From Agroathelia rolfsii (Eukaryota > Basidiomycota > Agaricomycetes > Amylocorticiales > Amylocorticiaceae), in assembly GCA_018343915.1 (NCBI GenBank), contig JABRWF010000005.1, positions 965,001-1,029,000 of the forward strand: DNA of 64,000 bases, in the 5' to 3' direction. The notes beneath the pieces are model-generated. The model had not been told where the DNA came from and ran no database searches. It saw only the letters and a program-made list of their open reading frames with translations. How positions within the stretch are numbered: position 1 is the first letter of the stretch; every line of letters starts with the position of its first letter. Both the position numbers and the translations under genes were made by a program. Positions 10,419 to 23,343 of this stretch are shown one piece after another.

Positions 10419-13400
10419 TCAGAACTTGAAGCCTCCACTTTCCAATGAATCTGGCAGCGCATTCGGACCAACACCACAGCCCGTCTCAGGGACTTCGGAG
10501 CCAACAACAATGACTATCTCGCCGCCTCTCGTTAGGTCCTCAAACGTAATCCAACAAATGGTGTCGCTGGTCTTTCCGTTGATGGTAATGCTTTGCACGT
10601 ATACGTTGCTACCAGCTGGAGGAGAAAGGGCTACGGTCTTGCTATCAAAGTTCTTCACTGTCACTGTAGTGCTGGTGTTGAAGAAATTATTTGTCAGAGT
10701 ATAAGCAGACACCATGGGGCTGCCTATGAGGAGTTGATTTGACGATGGTATCGGGTAGAGGCCGAGCATGTGGAAGATCAGGAGTGCCGCCATCGCGCCG
10801 CTGTCATCGTTTCCTGGTATCTGAACATCATTTCTGGAATTAGTATTCCCATAACGAGAATGGCATTGACCAAGGACGACTGACTCCGCCGATGCCCGTG
10901 CTGAAGTACGAGAAAGTGACATTTCGGACACGTAGTACACTCAAGTCTGGTCTGTTGGCATAATGGTACACCCATGGTATCTCAAACCCCGGTTCATTTC
11001 CCGCATTGAAGTAGCCACCATTGAAGTAATGCTCACTAAAATTCGAATGAATGCTGTGGTCACGGCCAAAAAAGCTTTACAGCTTACACTCGGTTGATAA
11101 ACGTGGCGTTTCCCCCCATGAGCTCGACCATGCTCGACATCGATTGCGGCGCAAAGAATGACATTTCCCAGGATGAAGCTAAGTGAAAATTTAACAGACA
11201 TGAACGATGGTATCAATTTAGACACATACATTCGTAAAATCCGACATCATTATCAGTGCCTCTTGCACACGAATGCACAACTGGATCCACAGGTGAGCAT
11301 GCGTTAGGAGGACTGTACAAAAACGTTCCATTCTAATCAACCATGTATTAGCCTTTATGCTTCTGCAGGTCAAAATGAACAGGCATTTACCGCAAATCTC
11401 CTTTGTGAAAATCCGTAGAACCCATCACTCGTTACATTAGGATCCCAAACATTCTTGAATCCCATGGAACGGTTTCCGTACTTGTATACATCAGAAATGT
11501 TCTTGCCCAGCGCGATGGCAGCTTGCCTAACACCGAAATCGTTCATAGCATACTTCAAGACAGTCAACCAATCATAAATACCAACACTTGGAAATTGGGA
11601 AGAGAAATATACCTCCAAAGTCCTAGAAGCTTCTCGCGTGGGCAGGCCAACAGCTCCCGATGGATCCGTCCAGTTGGTCGGAATGTAATCGAAGAGAGTC
11701 CAGGCAGTATTTTGTCTTCCCACTAAAGCCCTCAAAACACTCAGATGGGCCTACTTTTCAGGATGGATATAGATCTTTTTATGCACTTACCCTCGTACCA
11801 ATCCGGTGGTGTGTTCTCGGCGGTATCTACGAGTGCCTGGTACAAATCATCGGCTGCTACGCCTAAAGCATCGGCATACGCGCCGTATTTCACTGCGAAA
11901 TCACCAAGAATTGGCATTCCGTCCGATCCACCCTGAACGTACCCTCTTTAAGGAAATGATGAGTACTGATTGGTTGTGCTATATTATGCAAACATACTTA
12001 CGGTTTGGTGTTATCACGACACTCGGGAATATACCCGGTGAATCTCCATCCATCAATGTAAGCGTTTACGATCTGAGACCACTCCAGGGGAGACGTGATT
12101 GACAAGAGTGGATGTACAGTGCGGAAGACGTCCCAGGAGCTTTGAAAAGATATAAATCAGTCGCCCATACCGACTACTCTGGAGAACTAAAAGCACCAGA
12201 AAAAGGCATCCCAGAAACCATAAGGCGAGTCCCAATAAGGATTCTCGCCGGTGAGATTAGCGGGGACGAGTGAGGCACGATAAAGCTGTGCATAGACATT
12301 TTTTTAAATAAAATAAAAATCAGCAACTGAAGCTTTCTTTGGCAGACATATTGTTTTTGACACACCGAAGAATACAATAGTTCGACGATCGTCGCATTTT
12401 CCTTCTCCGTGTCAATAATCACTCGGGATAAGGCATCTTCCCATTTACTTTGTGATGCTCCTTGTACTGCATCCCAGTCCCAGTCGGGTATTTCCTCTTC
12501 TGCGTTTGCACATGCCTGTTCAGTGCTAATAAAAGATACACCAAAGCGGGCCAAGACGACGTCTGATGCAAAGGAAACCAGACCGCCAGCTTGAATAGGG
12601 GAAGGGCTCGAGGTATATCCGTAGCTGAGTGTAGTTGTGTTTTGTACGACAGCAATATCCGTGGGATCTGAACTGTTAATAGATTGGTACGCTCCATAAG
12701 CCACCAATGGTTGACTTTTGATACTGGCCGGTGGCGTGAAATCGTAGCACGCATGAACGGTATAATTGGCCGTGCCATAGCTCTGATTTCGATTGAAAAT
12801 TTAATCCCAAAAACAAGAGAAGAGACTATTTCTACCTGCAGAAACGTGCCATTCAAGACAACACGCGCGTTCGTCCCATCAATGATTATTCCGCCACCTT
12901 CGAAAGAGCGCTGCAGGTCATTGGTAAGGTCTACGACAACATGATTGACCGCCGAAACGTTAGGATAAGTAAAACGGATAAGGCCGGATCTACGCGTAGA
13001 CGTTGTCTCTAGTTTGATACCATTGACAAACTGTGTAGTAAAGTAGCCAGGTTGCGCGGCTAAAAAATTGCATATATCCATGATCAGATCATCACAAGAA
13101 TGGGGTAGACAAATATACCATCTGCGTTTGCCGCTCTAAGTGCTTCCCTGGCCTTGAGGCCAACTGGGCACTCAGAGAAAGTGCAATTCTGAAGTGGGAA
13201 TAGCGGGAAGAATCCGTATCCACCCTCGGTATTCCCTGAAACATAACGACTCAGAGGATGACAACAGTTTTCTTGATAGAAATATCTACCTCCAGTCCCC
13301 TCGTCATGCATTAACGAGATGCCTAGACATTAAAATGTCAAGGATATACCAAATGAGCTATTAAAACACAGCAGTACCAGTCACAGATGAGTTGTCATGA

Positions 13401-13803
13401 ATATATCCGGCCTGGCGGGCTTTACGCAGGTTAGTCTCTCACAACCAGTCCGCAAGTAACTATAATTACTCACGGACTTCATCGACATCGATTCCCACCT
13501 ATTGATAGACAATATCAGGAAGGAATTTAATTTTATCGAGTCTTGGGTTATAATTTACGCACTTTTGCCATCGCATGAGGTACAGCAGCACCTTGAAAAC
13601 GTGAATCACGATCAACTCTTTGACTTCTGCACCTGCGATCGTCAATACTCACCAGGGAATCCATTTCCTCCACTTCCTCCATTGGCTCCGGACGCAGTAC
13701 CGATGAAAAGATTTACAAGAGACGTCAAATTCGTATCAGCGCATAGCACAGTATGACTCAAAATCAAAGTCAGAAGAACAAGTGTGTGCAGCTGGCTGGC
13801 CAT
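10419..13803 (-). CDS. Secreted GH92 alpha-mannosidase
   Basis: Exo-acting alpha-mannosidase of glycoside hydrolase family 92, which releases mannose from mannans or N-glycans using calcium. The ATG at 13803 starts a clear signal peptide (MASQLHTLVLLTLILSHTVL, then CA). This is followed by NLFIGTASGANGGSGGNGFP, the usual GH92 N-terminus. Next come SLMHDEGTGG and GGYGFFPLFPLQNC, then the beta-sandwich domain (about 13080-12400), the helical (alpha/alpha)6 catalytic domain across many short exons, and near the C-terminus PGNDDSGAMAALLIFHMLGL, the family's conserved Asp-Asp motif. It ends NALPDSLESGGFKF with a stop at 10421-10419. At least ten introns are present and I saw no frame break, though the middle exons were not all joined base by base. 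It is divergent from the hydantoinase-like gene. Confidence 0.88.
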
Positions 13804-14549
13804 TGTGCTTTCAAGTCGCGGGGTGCAATCTACGAGGCTTATGAAGGCGCTGGATATCTTGATTCTTCGACCCGATCAAGAGCAACGTTTCTCGGCAAAT
13901 GATGACATTATATGCACATGTGTATGATTGGGTTACTATCTGGCATCTGCAGTTCCATCAGCTATGGAAGACAAGACAGCAGTAAAAAAAATCATGTCAT
14001 TTGAGCTATAGAGGGACGTAAGTGATATATTTATAGTCAAGAATTCTAGCAGAGTGAATTGGAAGGATCCAGTGACTCGTTCTCCATGCTTCGTACACTG
14101 TTGGATGTGGAAACCAAAGTCAAATGGCGATGGCCTAGCGATGCCGACCAAAGGATAGCGGATCATGTGATCATATGAATTCCGAGCGGGGCCGGAAGCA
14201 AAACTTCCACAAGCGTCATCGCCTCGGGCCCTTCGGAGATGCGTTCCGGGCCTGCTCCGTCCAGCTGCGATGGAGACCAGGCGGTCATGGTCATTTCGCA
14301 GATTGCACCTGTTCGCGCTCGATATCCGCATATGATTTTACTCTCAAGATAGTCAGCTTACGATAAAATACCAATCACACCCAGTCTTCTGATAGTTTGG
14401 CATATACCATTTCCTATCTCGGAACATTTGCGGAAACGGACCTACATCATTATAAGCACTCTGGGGTTTTGGCACGAGTTAAATAACTTGAACCCGAACT
14501 TGAGGTATACCGTGATCATCTTGCACTCCCAGTCTGGTTTGACATCAAG
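13804..14549. other. Divergent promoter region; possible HyuA remnant near its right end
   Basis: Spacer between the divergently transcribed GH92 and hydantoinase-B genes. At 14491-14549 an open plus-strand frame reads [20 protein letters not shown] directly into the ATG at 14550. This is reminiscent of the last strand of hydantoinase-A/5-oxoprolinase N-terminal domains. No other HyuA motif could be found upstream, so most of the spacer is probably promoter. Confidence 0.4.
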
Positions 14550-16918
14550 ATGGCCATTTCGTCCGAGAATGCATCCCAGAAGGGACCAGATCCCATTCTG
14601 CTCACACTGTTCAATAACCGATTCATGAGCGTCGCGGAGGCTATGGGTCGGTCATTGCAGCAGACATCTATAAGCACAAACATCAAGGAACGGCTTGATT
14701 TCTCTTGTGCTTTATTCGCTCCGGATGGTGATCTAGTGGCAAATGCACCTTTCATACCTATCCATTTAGGATCCATGAGTTTGTGAGTTATGCAATGTGA
14801 TGGGACGCCATCTTTGAGTCGAACTCATGTATCCACTTTGTTCAGCGCCGTGAAATATCAAATGAAATTGTACGGTAAAGATCTCAAGGAAGGAGATGTG
14901 GTCATGACAAACTCGCCTCATGCCGGAGGATCGTAAGTGGCATTTGGTAGTGTGGTATCATATAGCTCTGCGGACTGATTAGCGTCGCATGAAAGCCATC
15001 TACCAGATATAACCATCATCACGCCCGTCTTCGATGAATCCGGCAAGGAAATTATTTTCTTCACGGCCTCGCGAGGCCATCATGCAGATATCGGTGGCAT
15101 TCTTCCCGGATCCATGCCGCCTACATCCACGAGTATCTTTGAGGAGGGAGCTGAGATCGTCAGTTTCAAAATAGTTAACGGAGGAAATTTCGATCGTAAG
15201 GGATTGCTCGAGTACATGATCGATAAACCAGCCCAATATCCTGGTAGCTCTGGCTGTCGAAACATTCGAGATGTCGAGAGTGATTTGAAAGCTGTGCGTC
15301 TCATCTTCATTCTTGAACCAATCGCGTATTCATACTTGAAATGCAGCAAATTGCCGCAAATCACAAGGGCATTCAACTTATTCACGCGAGTAAGCTCTTC
15401 TTTTGCATTGCTATCAGAGCTTGGATTAACCACTACTTTTTGAAGTTGTGAAGGATTACGGCCTGGAGACTGTCCAGGAATACATGTACCACATCCGTAA
15501 TAACGCCGAGATGTCTGTCCGAAATCTTTTGCGAGACGTTGTTAAACGTGCCCAGTCAAACGTACTACAGGCGGTCGACTATCTTGACGACGGCTCACCT
15601 GTACGTATATACCCCAGGAAACGAATCAATCTTTAGCTCTAACATTTTCATCGGCTCCCAGATCTGCCTCAAGGTCGAAATTGATGAGAAATCCGGCTCC
15701 GCCGTCCTAGATTTCGAAGGCACAGGCTCCGAAGTTCGAGGAAACTTAAACTCGCCCATTTCAGTAGTGCATTCTGCTGTGATATATTGCATGCGGTCTA
15801 TGTTAGACATGGATATCCCGTTGAACGCAGGATGTCTCGTTCCTCTAACGAGTATGTGCCTATATAATTTATTTTTTTACCTCATTATGAGATTAATGAA
15901 AGTATCAAACGCATATAGTCAAGATCCCCCAAAACACACTTTTATCCCCTTCGAGAACAGCAGCCGTATGTGGTGGCAATGTCCTAACATCACAGCGGAT
16001 AGTGGATGTTGTGTTGAAGGCGTTCCACGCATGTGCCGCCAGCCAAGGATGCACAAAGTATGCTCTACCACTTTCGTTATCGTAAATCATCAAACTAATT
16101 CTGATAACCTTTTTAAAAGCAACCTCACGTTCGGCCAGGGCGGCAAAAACGAGCGAGGCATTGCGGTCGCTGGCTGGGGCTACTATGAGGTCCGCAATCT
16201 CTTTTTATCACACTCACACCTACCCTAAAGTTTCTCATTTCGTCTCCTGCTCCACACAGACCATCGCAGGCGGTTCAGGCGCCGGCCCCAACTGGCACGG
16301 TACCTCCGGCGTGCACACACACATCACCAACACGCGTATCGGCGACGTCGAGATTCTCGAACGACGCTACCCCGTGCTTATCAACCGCTTCGGCCTGCGC
16401 GAAGGCAGCGGTGGCGTGGGTAAATGGCGAGGTGGCGAGGGTGTCGTGCGTGAGCTAGAGATTATGGAGTCGATGCAAGTGTCGATTCTTTCCGAGGTTA
16501 GTAGTCATGCCCTCCTTTTACTAGTTTTTTTTTAAATGATGAGAACCAATCTTGCTCATTTTTCTTCTTCTTTTTCCTTTAGAGGAGAACAAGACAGCCG
16601 TACGGCCTCGAAGGCGGTGGCCCCGGTGCACTGGGACGTAACACCTGGATTAAGCAACGCCGTGAAGCGGACGGTGACCTACCCGAAGGCAAGGCCCCCG
16701 GTCAAATGCCACCGCGGTACATCAACATCGGAGGCAAGGCCACGGTCTTTATGGGCAAGGGTGATCATCTCCTGATCGAGACCCCTGGTGGGGGTGCGTG
16801 GGGCGAACCCGACGGTGAAGAGGTCGATGCGGCGCTGGCTGCGAAGCATGTGCCGGTGTGGGAGGCGAGAGGGAGCCTGGCTGAGAGATTGGCGGCGCAG
16901 GCTGCGTTTGGTCCTTGA
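14550..16918 (+). CDS. Hydantoinase B / 5-oxoprolinase C-terminal domain protein
   Basis: This corresponds to the HyuB half of 5-oxoprolinase, the ATP-dependent enzyme that opens 5-oxoproline to glutamate in glutathione turnover. Seen in order: [52 protein letters not shown], then exons with [12 protein letters not shown] and [111 protein letters not shown] and [12 protein letters not shown]. About eight introns separate these and all splice in frame by consensus. Fungal 5-oxoprolinases normally have an HyuA domain of about 700 residues in front. Only the HyuB half is found here, so substrate and activity are uncertain. Confidence 0.82.
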
Positions 16919-17291
16919 TGAGGGGGTTTATTTGATGGGACTTGCATAGGATGGACGTTATTGATAGGCGTGTATTAGTATTGGCGCAGTTTTATACTAG
17001 AAATCGATGTTGACGAGGACGGTTTTCATCATGAAAGATAACATTGGATGATCGACTAGGGCATACGAAAAAAGAGCGTTCATTAAGTACTCATGCGAAG
17101 ATTTGGAACATGTGGTGTTCTTGTCCGTGGCGAACAATCTGGAAAGATGCATAGTAGCTAGTGTACAATAATTAAAAATCCAAGTAAAGGTATAAGCGAA
17201 AGAGTCTATGTCAACTATAAAATGAGGTGCAGGGTGAGTGAGGATAATGTACAATTTTCTGTATTGATGCTGTGTATGCTCATCACGCGCT
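16919..17291. other. Convergent intergenic region
   Basis: 3' ends of the hydantoinase-B gene and the small minus-strand gene meet here. AT-rich, no gene or repeat recognised. A minus-strand ORF over 16997-17341 has no family features. Confidence 0.4.
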
Positions 17292-17868
17292 CTAATCTGA
17301 ATCGTCCTGGAATCCACATTCCTGAAGGACTTCAAGTGCAACTAATCTCTGATCTGTTTGGCTGAGCGCATCACCGAAATAGAGCAGTTTCCGAACTTGT
17401 GGTGTGTCGGGCTTGAGCTCGCCGACCATGGCGCTGTAGACCTCGCGTGATAATGAGGTGGGACAGTTCAGAGGGTTGATTTCGGTGGCGGGGTATTTGA
17501 CGAACCAATGCCGATATGGCGTGCGACGTGGCCCTTTCTAAAAAGAGACATTTTCCAGTGTCAGTTGTTGGCCAGCAAGTGAAGGGTAAATGCGAACCGT
17601 AGGTGATTGATAGTGACCGGAAGAGGCGATGATTACTCTGTGCCACAGAGTTTTCTCTTGTCTTGTTTGTCTTAGTGGTGCCCAAGCAGCGTCACCTTCC
17701 TGTATAAAAGAATAAATTATCCGCATTCTATGCTGCTGCTGTTTGACCAACCTTGAAATCATAGTTGCACGGCTCGTCGATGGACATTGGGACATAGGAA
17801 TGGTTGCTGCTGGTATCCTCAGTCAGAAGGTGCTGATTCGTATTGAACGATGCCGAAATGGTATGCAT
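17292..17868 (-). CDS. Unrecognised small protein, three exons
   Basis: Function not recognised. Three exons splice cleanly on the minus strand. Exon 1 starts MHTISASFNTNQHLLTEDTS at 17868 and ends CNYDFK. After an intron of about 50 bases exon 2 begins EGDAAWAPLRQTRQEKTLWH and ends HYQSPT. Exon 3 starts KGPRRTPYRHWFVKYPATEI, contains LSREVYSAMVGELKPDTPQV and ends VALEVLQECGFQDDSD with a stop at 17294-17292. The product is about 154 residues, basic in the middle and acidic at the end, without a signal peptide or membrane segment. Canonical donors and acceptors and an uninterrupted frame argue for a real gene. The Tyr/Trp/Pro-rich middle looks constrained. Confidence 0.6.
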
Positions 17869-18564
17869 GGCGTTTCGAGTTCGCAGTCAGATATAGCAGA
17901 GGCGGTGGTGGTGGGAGGGATTCGCTCGTTCAGGGTTTAGACTGGGAGTTAAATAGCTCGGCACCACGTCCACATCGGGAGATAGTGCCGTGTGCGACCC
18001 CCTTCATTTTTTTTTCCCAAGCGGTTCTCAGATACACAGCTTTGGTTTTGGCGGCGTCTTTGTTTGTACTGGGACGGCATAGGATGCTGCTGATTGTAGG
18101 AAGATCGCCCAATTTAGGATGCTAGGCCCAGACGAAACAATAGGCGCAGCGCCGAGAGAAGTGGTCTGGGGTGTTTCAAGCACTATCGGCGATTATAGAT
18201 GCCCATGATCAGGGGCGCTGACTAGGCGCTGAGTTAGCGGAGCAGAGACAGGAGCGATGGCGATGGCAACCATGTTCAGGCTAGTGCCAGTGGACCCAAT
18301 GAGGCGCCGATGGATGGGAATAGGAAGCTGAGTGTGATGTGACGTTTGATTCTGTTACCTTTGAATTCAACATAACCACGTCTTCACTTTATTGTATTAC
18401 TTCTTGCTATTACTACTACTACTAGTTACTGCATACACTCGCATTGGCAACTCGCAGTTTCATATCGTCTTTGTAATACTCTCTGGGGGCTCTTAGCTTC
18501 GTTCTCGCATATAATCGTTCAATAATAATATCCATCGCTTCAATTTGTATCCTTCAAGTTCGAT
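17869..18564. promoter_or_regulatory. Divergent promoter region
   Basis: This stretch lies between the starts of the small minus-strand gene and the oxysterol-binding protein gene, so it should hold both promoters. It includes a short ACT trinucleotide run (about 18411-18424). No coding signal was recognised. Confidence 0.45.
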
Positions 18565-21500
18565 ATGACGTCTATACGCTCCCAGTCCTCCACAACGTCT
18601 CAGAGACCACCCTCGGAAATCTTAAGTATGCTCCATGAAAGTCTACTAGCTGTCGTGTTCAGTGCTAAGCCATTTATTCAGACGTCAATGAACCGCTGTA
18701 CCAAGTCAGGCTTCTGGCAGCCCTGCGAAGTGGTACGGTACATGTGCACATCTTCTCCAACATTCTATTCTGGCTAGACACGTCCTTGTCACAGGCGATC
18801 CGTCTCGGATTCACCCATTTCTGGCCGAGATTGTCAAGGACAGACAGAAGCCATCCTCTGAAAACAATGCCGTTGATGTGGGTGCGGCAGCACTTCATCT
18901 AGCCATTCGATGTGCTACAGGTAAGTTCTTTTGTGACGAGTTGTTTGATTGCACCAGTCTCACCATTGTAATATATAGTGCAGACTGTATCCCTCTTACT
19001 ATCGCATAAATCAATCTCCCCTAATGGCGTACATCCTCCTGGCTCTGGGACAACACCTCTTCATTTGGCTGCATCCATTGGAAGGATCGATATATTAACC
19101 CTTCTCCTAGAGCAAGAACAAATCGATGACACGTTACGAGACGCGCAAGGTTATACTTGCAAAGAAGTTGCCAAAGACAAGGCTGTTGCCCGCGTCATCG
19201 AAGGTTTACAGTCTCTCAGAATGTTCTTACGGGCTTATTTCACCAACATCCTATTATTTCCTTAGACTCCCGAGCTTTCTTGAATGCCACTTACAGATCC
19301 CACTTGCGATCTTATATACTCTCCCCTACAAATAGCCCGGCTACTGAGCCGTTGTACGCCATGCTAGAATCGCCTCGTAGTCGTCACATTAACCTCTCCT
19401 ATCTCGACGATGCATCCGGCTCTTCGTTGCTTCACGAGGCCGTCAAGCGCAAGGATCAGCGCATGATCAAGCTCGCCGTCAATGCTGGCTGCGACCTCTT
19501 CGTTCGCGATCGAAAGGGCAAGACGGCCACTGATATAGCGCCCAAGGACGATAAATTTCGCGTTTTCCTGAGACAATGTGGGTGGCCACCGCGTTTAGAT
19601 ATGCTGTAGATGGATGATGCTAACAATATGTGAACAGTCACCAACCAGGACACGACGCTCATGGATACCGGCAGCTTGGGGCCTCCTTCTCTCAAAGGCT
19701 ATCTCAATAAGTACACCAATGTCGCTCGTGGGTATAACACCCGCTGGTTCGTCCTCCAAGGAGGCGTCTTGTCTTGTGCGTGTTTTCCCTTCCTAAATCT
19801 GCCCGTTTTATATCCATCTAACCCATCCAAACAGATTACCGCCATCAAGATGATGAAACGGTCGCCAGCCGAGGCTCCATCTCGATGCGCACAGCAGTAA
19901 TCAAAGTCTCCTCCAACGAAAAGACGCGGTTCGAGGTTCATTCTACGCCCTCGCGGGGCCACAGCTCCATCCAGAAATGGTTCGTCAAGGCTAACCACCC
20001 CGTCGAGGCCGCGCGGTGGATCCAGGCGATTGAGCGGAGCATCGAGTGGCATAAACGCGCTGCTTCCACCAACGCCAGTACCACCAGCCAATCGAGCATA
20101 TCCGAGCGCGAGAGGGATAGCAATAGCACTAACATCGAGCGCCAGAGTATGGAGAGCGATTTCAGGCCTCCGTCCATCCATCGGAGCATTACCAGCCTGC
20201 AGAGGACAGGAACGATGATGGATGGTGGTAGTGGTAGCAGTATTCGGTTTTCCCACCAATCGATTCCGTTCGGTCGGGGATCTATTGGTGGTGACTATGC
20301 CGGATCGGTGATGGTGGTAGACGAGCCGCCGTTGGTTGCGCCCCCGCTGAACCGGATGAACTCTGAGCGCTCAGAGGGGGTGGGGGAGGACACCGATAGC
20401 GGGTCTGTTAATGAAATCCAAGGAGTTGCGCCTCCCCATGAAGGTTCTTTCTCGTTGCAGGGTAACGCTTTGGGCACACAGGTGATATCAACTCTATTTT
20501 TTTTTCTACATTTGTTCATCAGTTGATATTTTCATCTCAAAAACAGATCGATCTTGTTGCCCAACTAGTTAATGACTCCTCTTCACCGCCGGAGCTCAAA
20601 GAAGTCATGTCTTCCGCGCGGAACCTCGTGCACGAGTATATTTCCATGGCCAAGGAGCGAGACGAGTGGTGGGCTTCCTCCCTCAAGCACGAGCAGAAGC
20701 GACAGATGATATGGGAGGAGAGTCTGCAGACGGTGGTCAAAGAAGGCGAGGCGCTCGAGCGCGAGCTAAAGGAACGATCGCGCAAGCGCGGCAGTCGGTT
20801 CTTTGCCGCCGGTGCCAACGGTGGTGCTGAGGCGAGTGAGAGTGGTATGAGTACATTGCGAAGGCCACCAACGATTGCATTGTCGGTACCGGTTGAGGAG
20901 GAATCTGCACATGAGGATGGAGCTGCTGCTGCTGCTGGTAGTGGTGACAGCGATACGAACGGGTCCAAAGCGAACGACTACTTTGATCAAAGTGTAATTG
21001 CTACCGCTATTGTGGACACGCCGACACCGACCGCTGCTGGCATGCAAGTTCTCACGCCAAGACCGAGAAAATCACAGCAGAGCTTCATCTCTCCTCCCGC
21101 TTCCGCCGCTATCATTCCAATCGACGATGGCGGGGATACGGACGAAGAAGACGAGTTCTTTGACGCCGTCGAGGCTGAGAACTTGCCGAATTTGATCGTA
21201 AACGAGTCTCTAAACCGGCATAGCAAGGAGCTGGCGCCGAATGTCATTGACAGGGCGCCGTATGTGGGCTATAGGAAGCTGAGGACGCGGTTGGCGATGG
21301 ATGCGGATAATCGTCCTGCGACGTCGTTGTGGCAGGTGCTGAAGGGAAGTATTGGGAAGGACTTGACCAAGGTGCGTGTTTTTTGTGATGCTGAATTTTA
21401 CTTCTTGATGTTTCTTTTTTTCTCCTCGTGAAGATCTCGTTCCCTGTTTACTTCAATGAACCTACGAGCATGTTGCAACGAATGGTGCGTTATAGGATGA

Positions 21501-23092
21501 TTAGTAGTATGGCCAAGATGCGCCACTGACTCTTCGTCTCAAGGCTGAGGACATGGAGTTCTCGGAATGCCGTGAGTAACAATTTTATTTCCTCAGTTCG
21601 CTGACTAGGCTCACATACATGATGTGACTTTCTTCCTTCAATCTCCGTAGTGGATGCCGCCGCTCGCGAAGAAGACCCCCTGAGACGTATAGGCTTCGTT
21701 GCTGCGTTCGCCATGTCAAACTATTCATCTACTATTGGGCGTATCGCCAAGCCTTTCAATCCGATGCTGGTAAGAACTATTTCATCCCTTACAAAGTCAG
21801 CGTTTGACCTCACGTATTCTTTAATGCTCATGCAGTCAGAAACGTTTGAATATGTGAGCATTGAAAAGGAGTATCGATATGTTTCCGAGCAAGTCAGTCA
21901 CCATCCGCCCATATCCGCCTGTTGGGCCGAGTCACCCTCGTGGCTGTATTACGGCGAGGTAAGCTGATGTTCTGGAAGCAATATCGTATATTGGCATCAT
22001 CAGACTAACAGTTGCATTTCCAAAGGTGGATGCCCAAAATAAGGTAAAGGCCGCGCATTAATCTTGAAAATCGCATCCTTGAATAACACTGCTACGTCAA
22101 ATCTAGTTCATGGGGAAATCATTTGAAATCCGACCCACGGGTGTTGCTCACGCTGAGTTGATCCTTCCCGAAGATTGGGAACCTGATTATCCCAAGGCGA
22201 CGGGTGCCCTGCACACTGGCAAAGTCAAGGAGCACTATAGTTGGAAAAAAGTGACAACCAATGTATCTGGGTTTATCCTTGGCTCCCCAACGATTGATCA
22301 TTACGGAGACATGATTGTAAGTAAATATATCCAATCGTGTTGACGAAACCTCATATATTCCGTCATTAGATTACGAATCACCGAACGGGAGATACATGCA
22401 CACTCACATTCAAGCCCCGCGGTTGGCGCGGTCGTGATGCGTACGAGATCTCGGGCATTGTGCGAGATGGGCGAGGACGCTCCGTGTACGAAATCGCGGG
22501 CCGATGGAACAGCCGGTTGATTGCTCGTGCTGTCGGTGCCGGTAGTGGTTTCCTCCATCCTGACGCAGAAATCGGTCGCGGCGAGGGTGCTCGTTCTCCC
22601 TCACCAACAACACAACAAGAGTACATATTGCTTTGGCAGAACTCGGAAAAGCCCCCGGCGCCTTTCAATCTTACCCCGTTTGCGATCACGCTTAATGATT
22701 GTCCGCAAGACACTCTGCGGCCGTATTTGCCCCATACGGACTGCAGAAATAGGCCAGACCAGCGTGCTTTTGAGCTGGGGCAGTATGAATTGGCGAACGA
22801 CCTCAAGATGAGGCAGGAAGAGAAACAGCGTGCAAGGCGGAAGGAGCGTGAGATGGGACAGAGGCCTCCTCATTCGCCGCGGTGGTTCACGGCCGTAACA
22901 GATGCTGATACGGGGGAACGACTTTGGGAACCTTCGAAGACGGAGGATGGGGAGCTTGAGTATTGGGTAGAGCGGGGTAAAGTGTGGCATGCTAAGCAGA
23001 CATCTGGTGGCAGCGAGACGAGCGCAGCGGCGTGGAAAGATGTCGAAGATATATTTATTGACGAGCCGAAGGAGCTTACAGCATTGTTATAA
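18565..23092 (+). CDS. Oxysterol-binding protein, long Osh type (ANK-PH-FFAT-ORD)
   Basis: Lipid-transfer protein working at ER contact sites, related to yeast Osh1/Osh2. Exon order shows N-terminal ankyrin repeats (ALHLAIRCAT, GTTPLHLAASIGRIDILTLL and SLLHEAVKRKDQRMIKLAVN). A PH domain follows (LKGYLNKYTNVARGYNTRWF, with the end WFVKANHPVEAARWIQAIER) and then long Ser-rich linkers and a helical segment (20560-20800). An FFAT motif, EFFDAVE in an acidic context, lies at 21153-21173. The ORD then carries TKISFPVYFNEPTSMLQRMA, the family signature EQVSHHPPISA, and DPETGE-like ADTGERLWEPSKTEDGELEY. The stop is at 23090-23092. About ten introns were placed by consensus; for example LSYYRHQDDE is restored across the intron after 19776. 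The ATG at 18565 is the first in frame. Confidence 0.93.
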
Positions 23093-23343
23093 TCTTTTCT
23101 GCTACACTTGTCTTTTTTTTCTTTTCACCAGGTGGACTCACAGCGACTTGTGGATTTTTGTGTTATACTAAGTAGATATCATGCGACAGGAACTCTGCAC
23201 AGATAAAAATAAAAAGCTATTATTTCAAAAGATTTGAAACGTAATAATGCTCGTTGTTAGCACTGCATGACCAAAACGGAACTACTCTTGCCAGTGAGAA
23301 CTCTCCTGTCCTGTGATCTTCGTCTGTCTCAGTTTAAGCCTAA

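Noticed and set aside
20537..20968. Minus-strand Ser/Ala-rich ORF
   Set aside because: Shadow of the coiled, acidic linker of the oxysterol-binding protein gene on the other strand.
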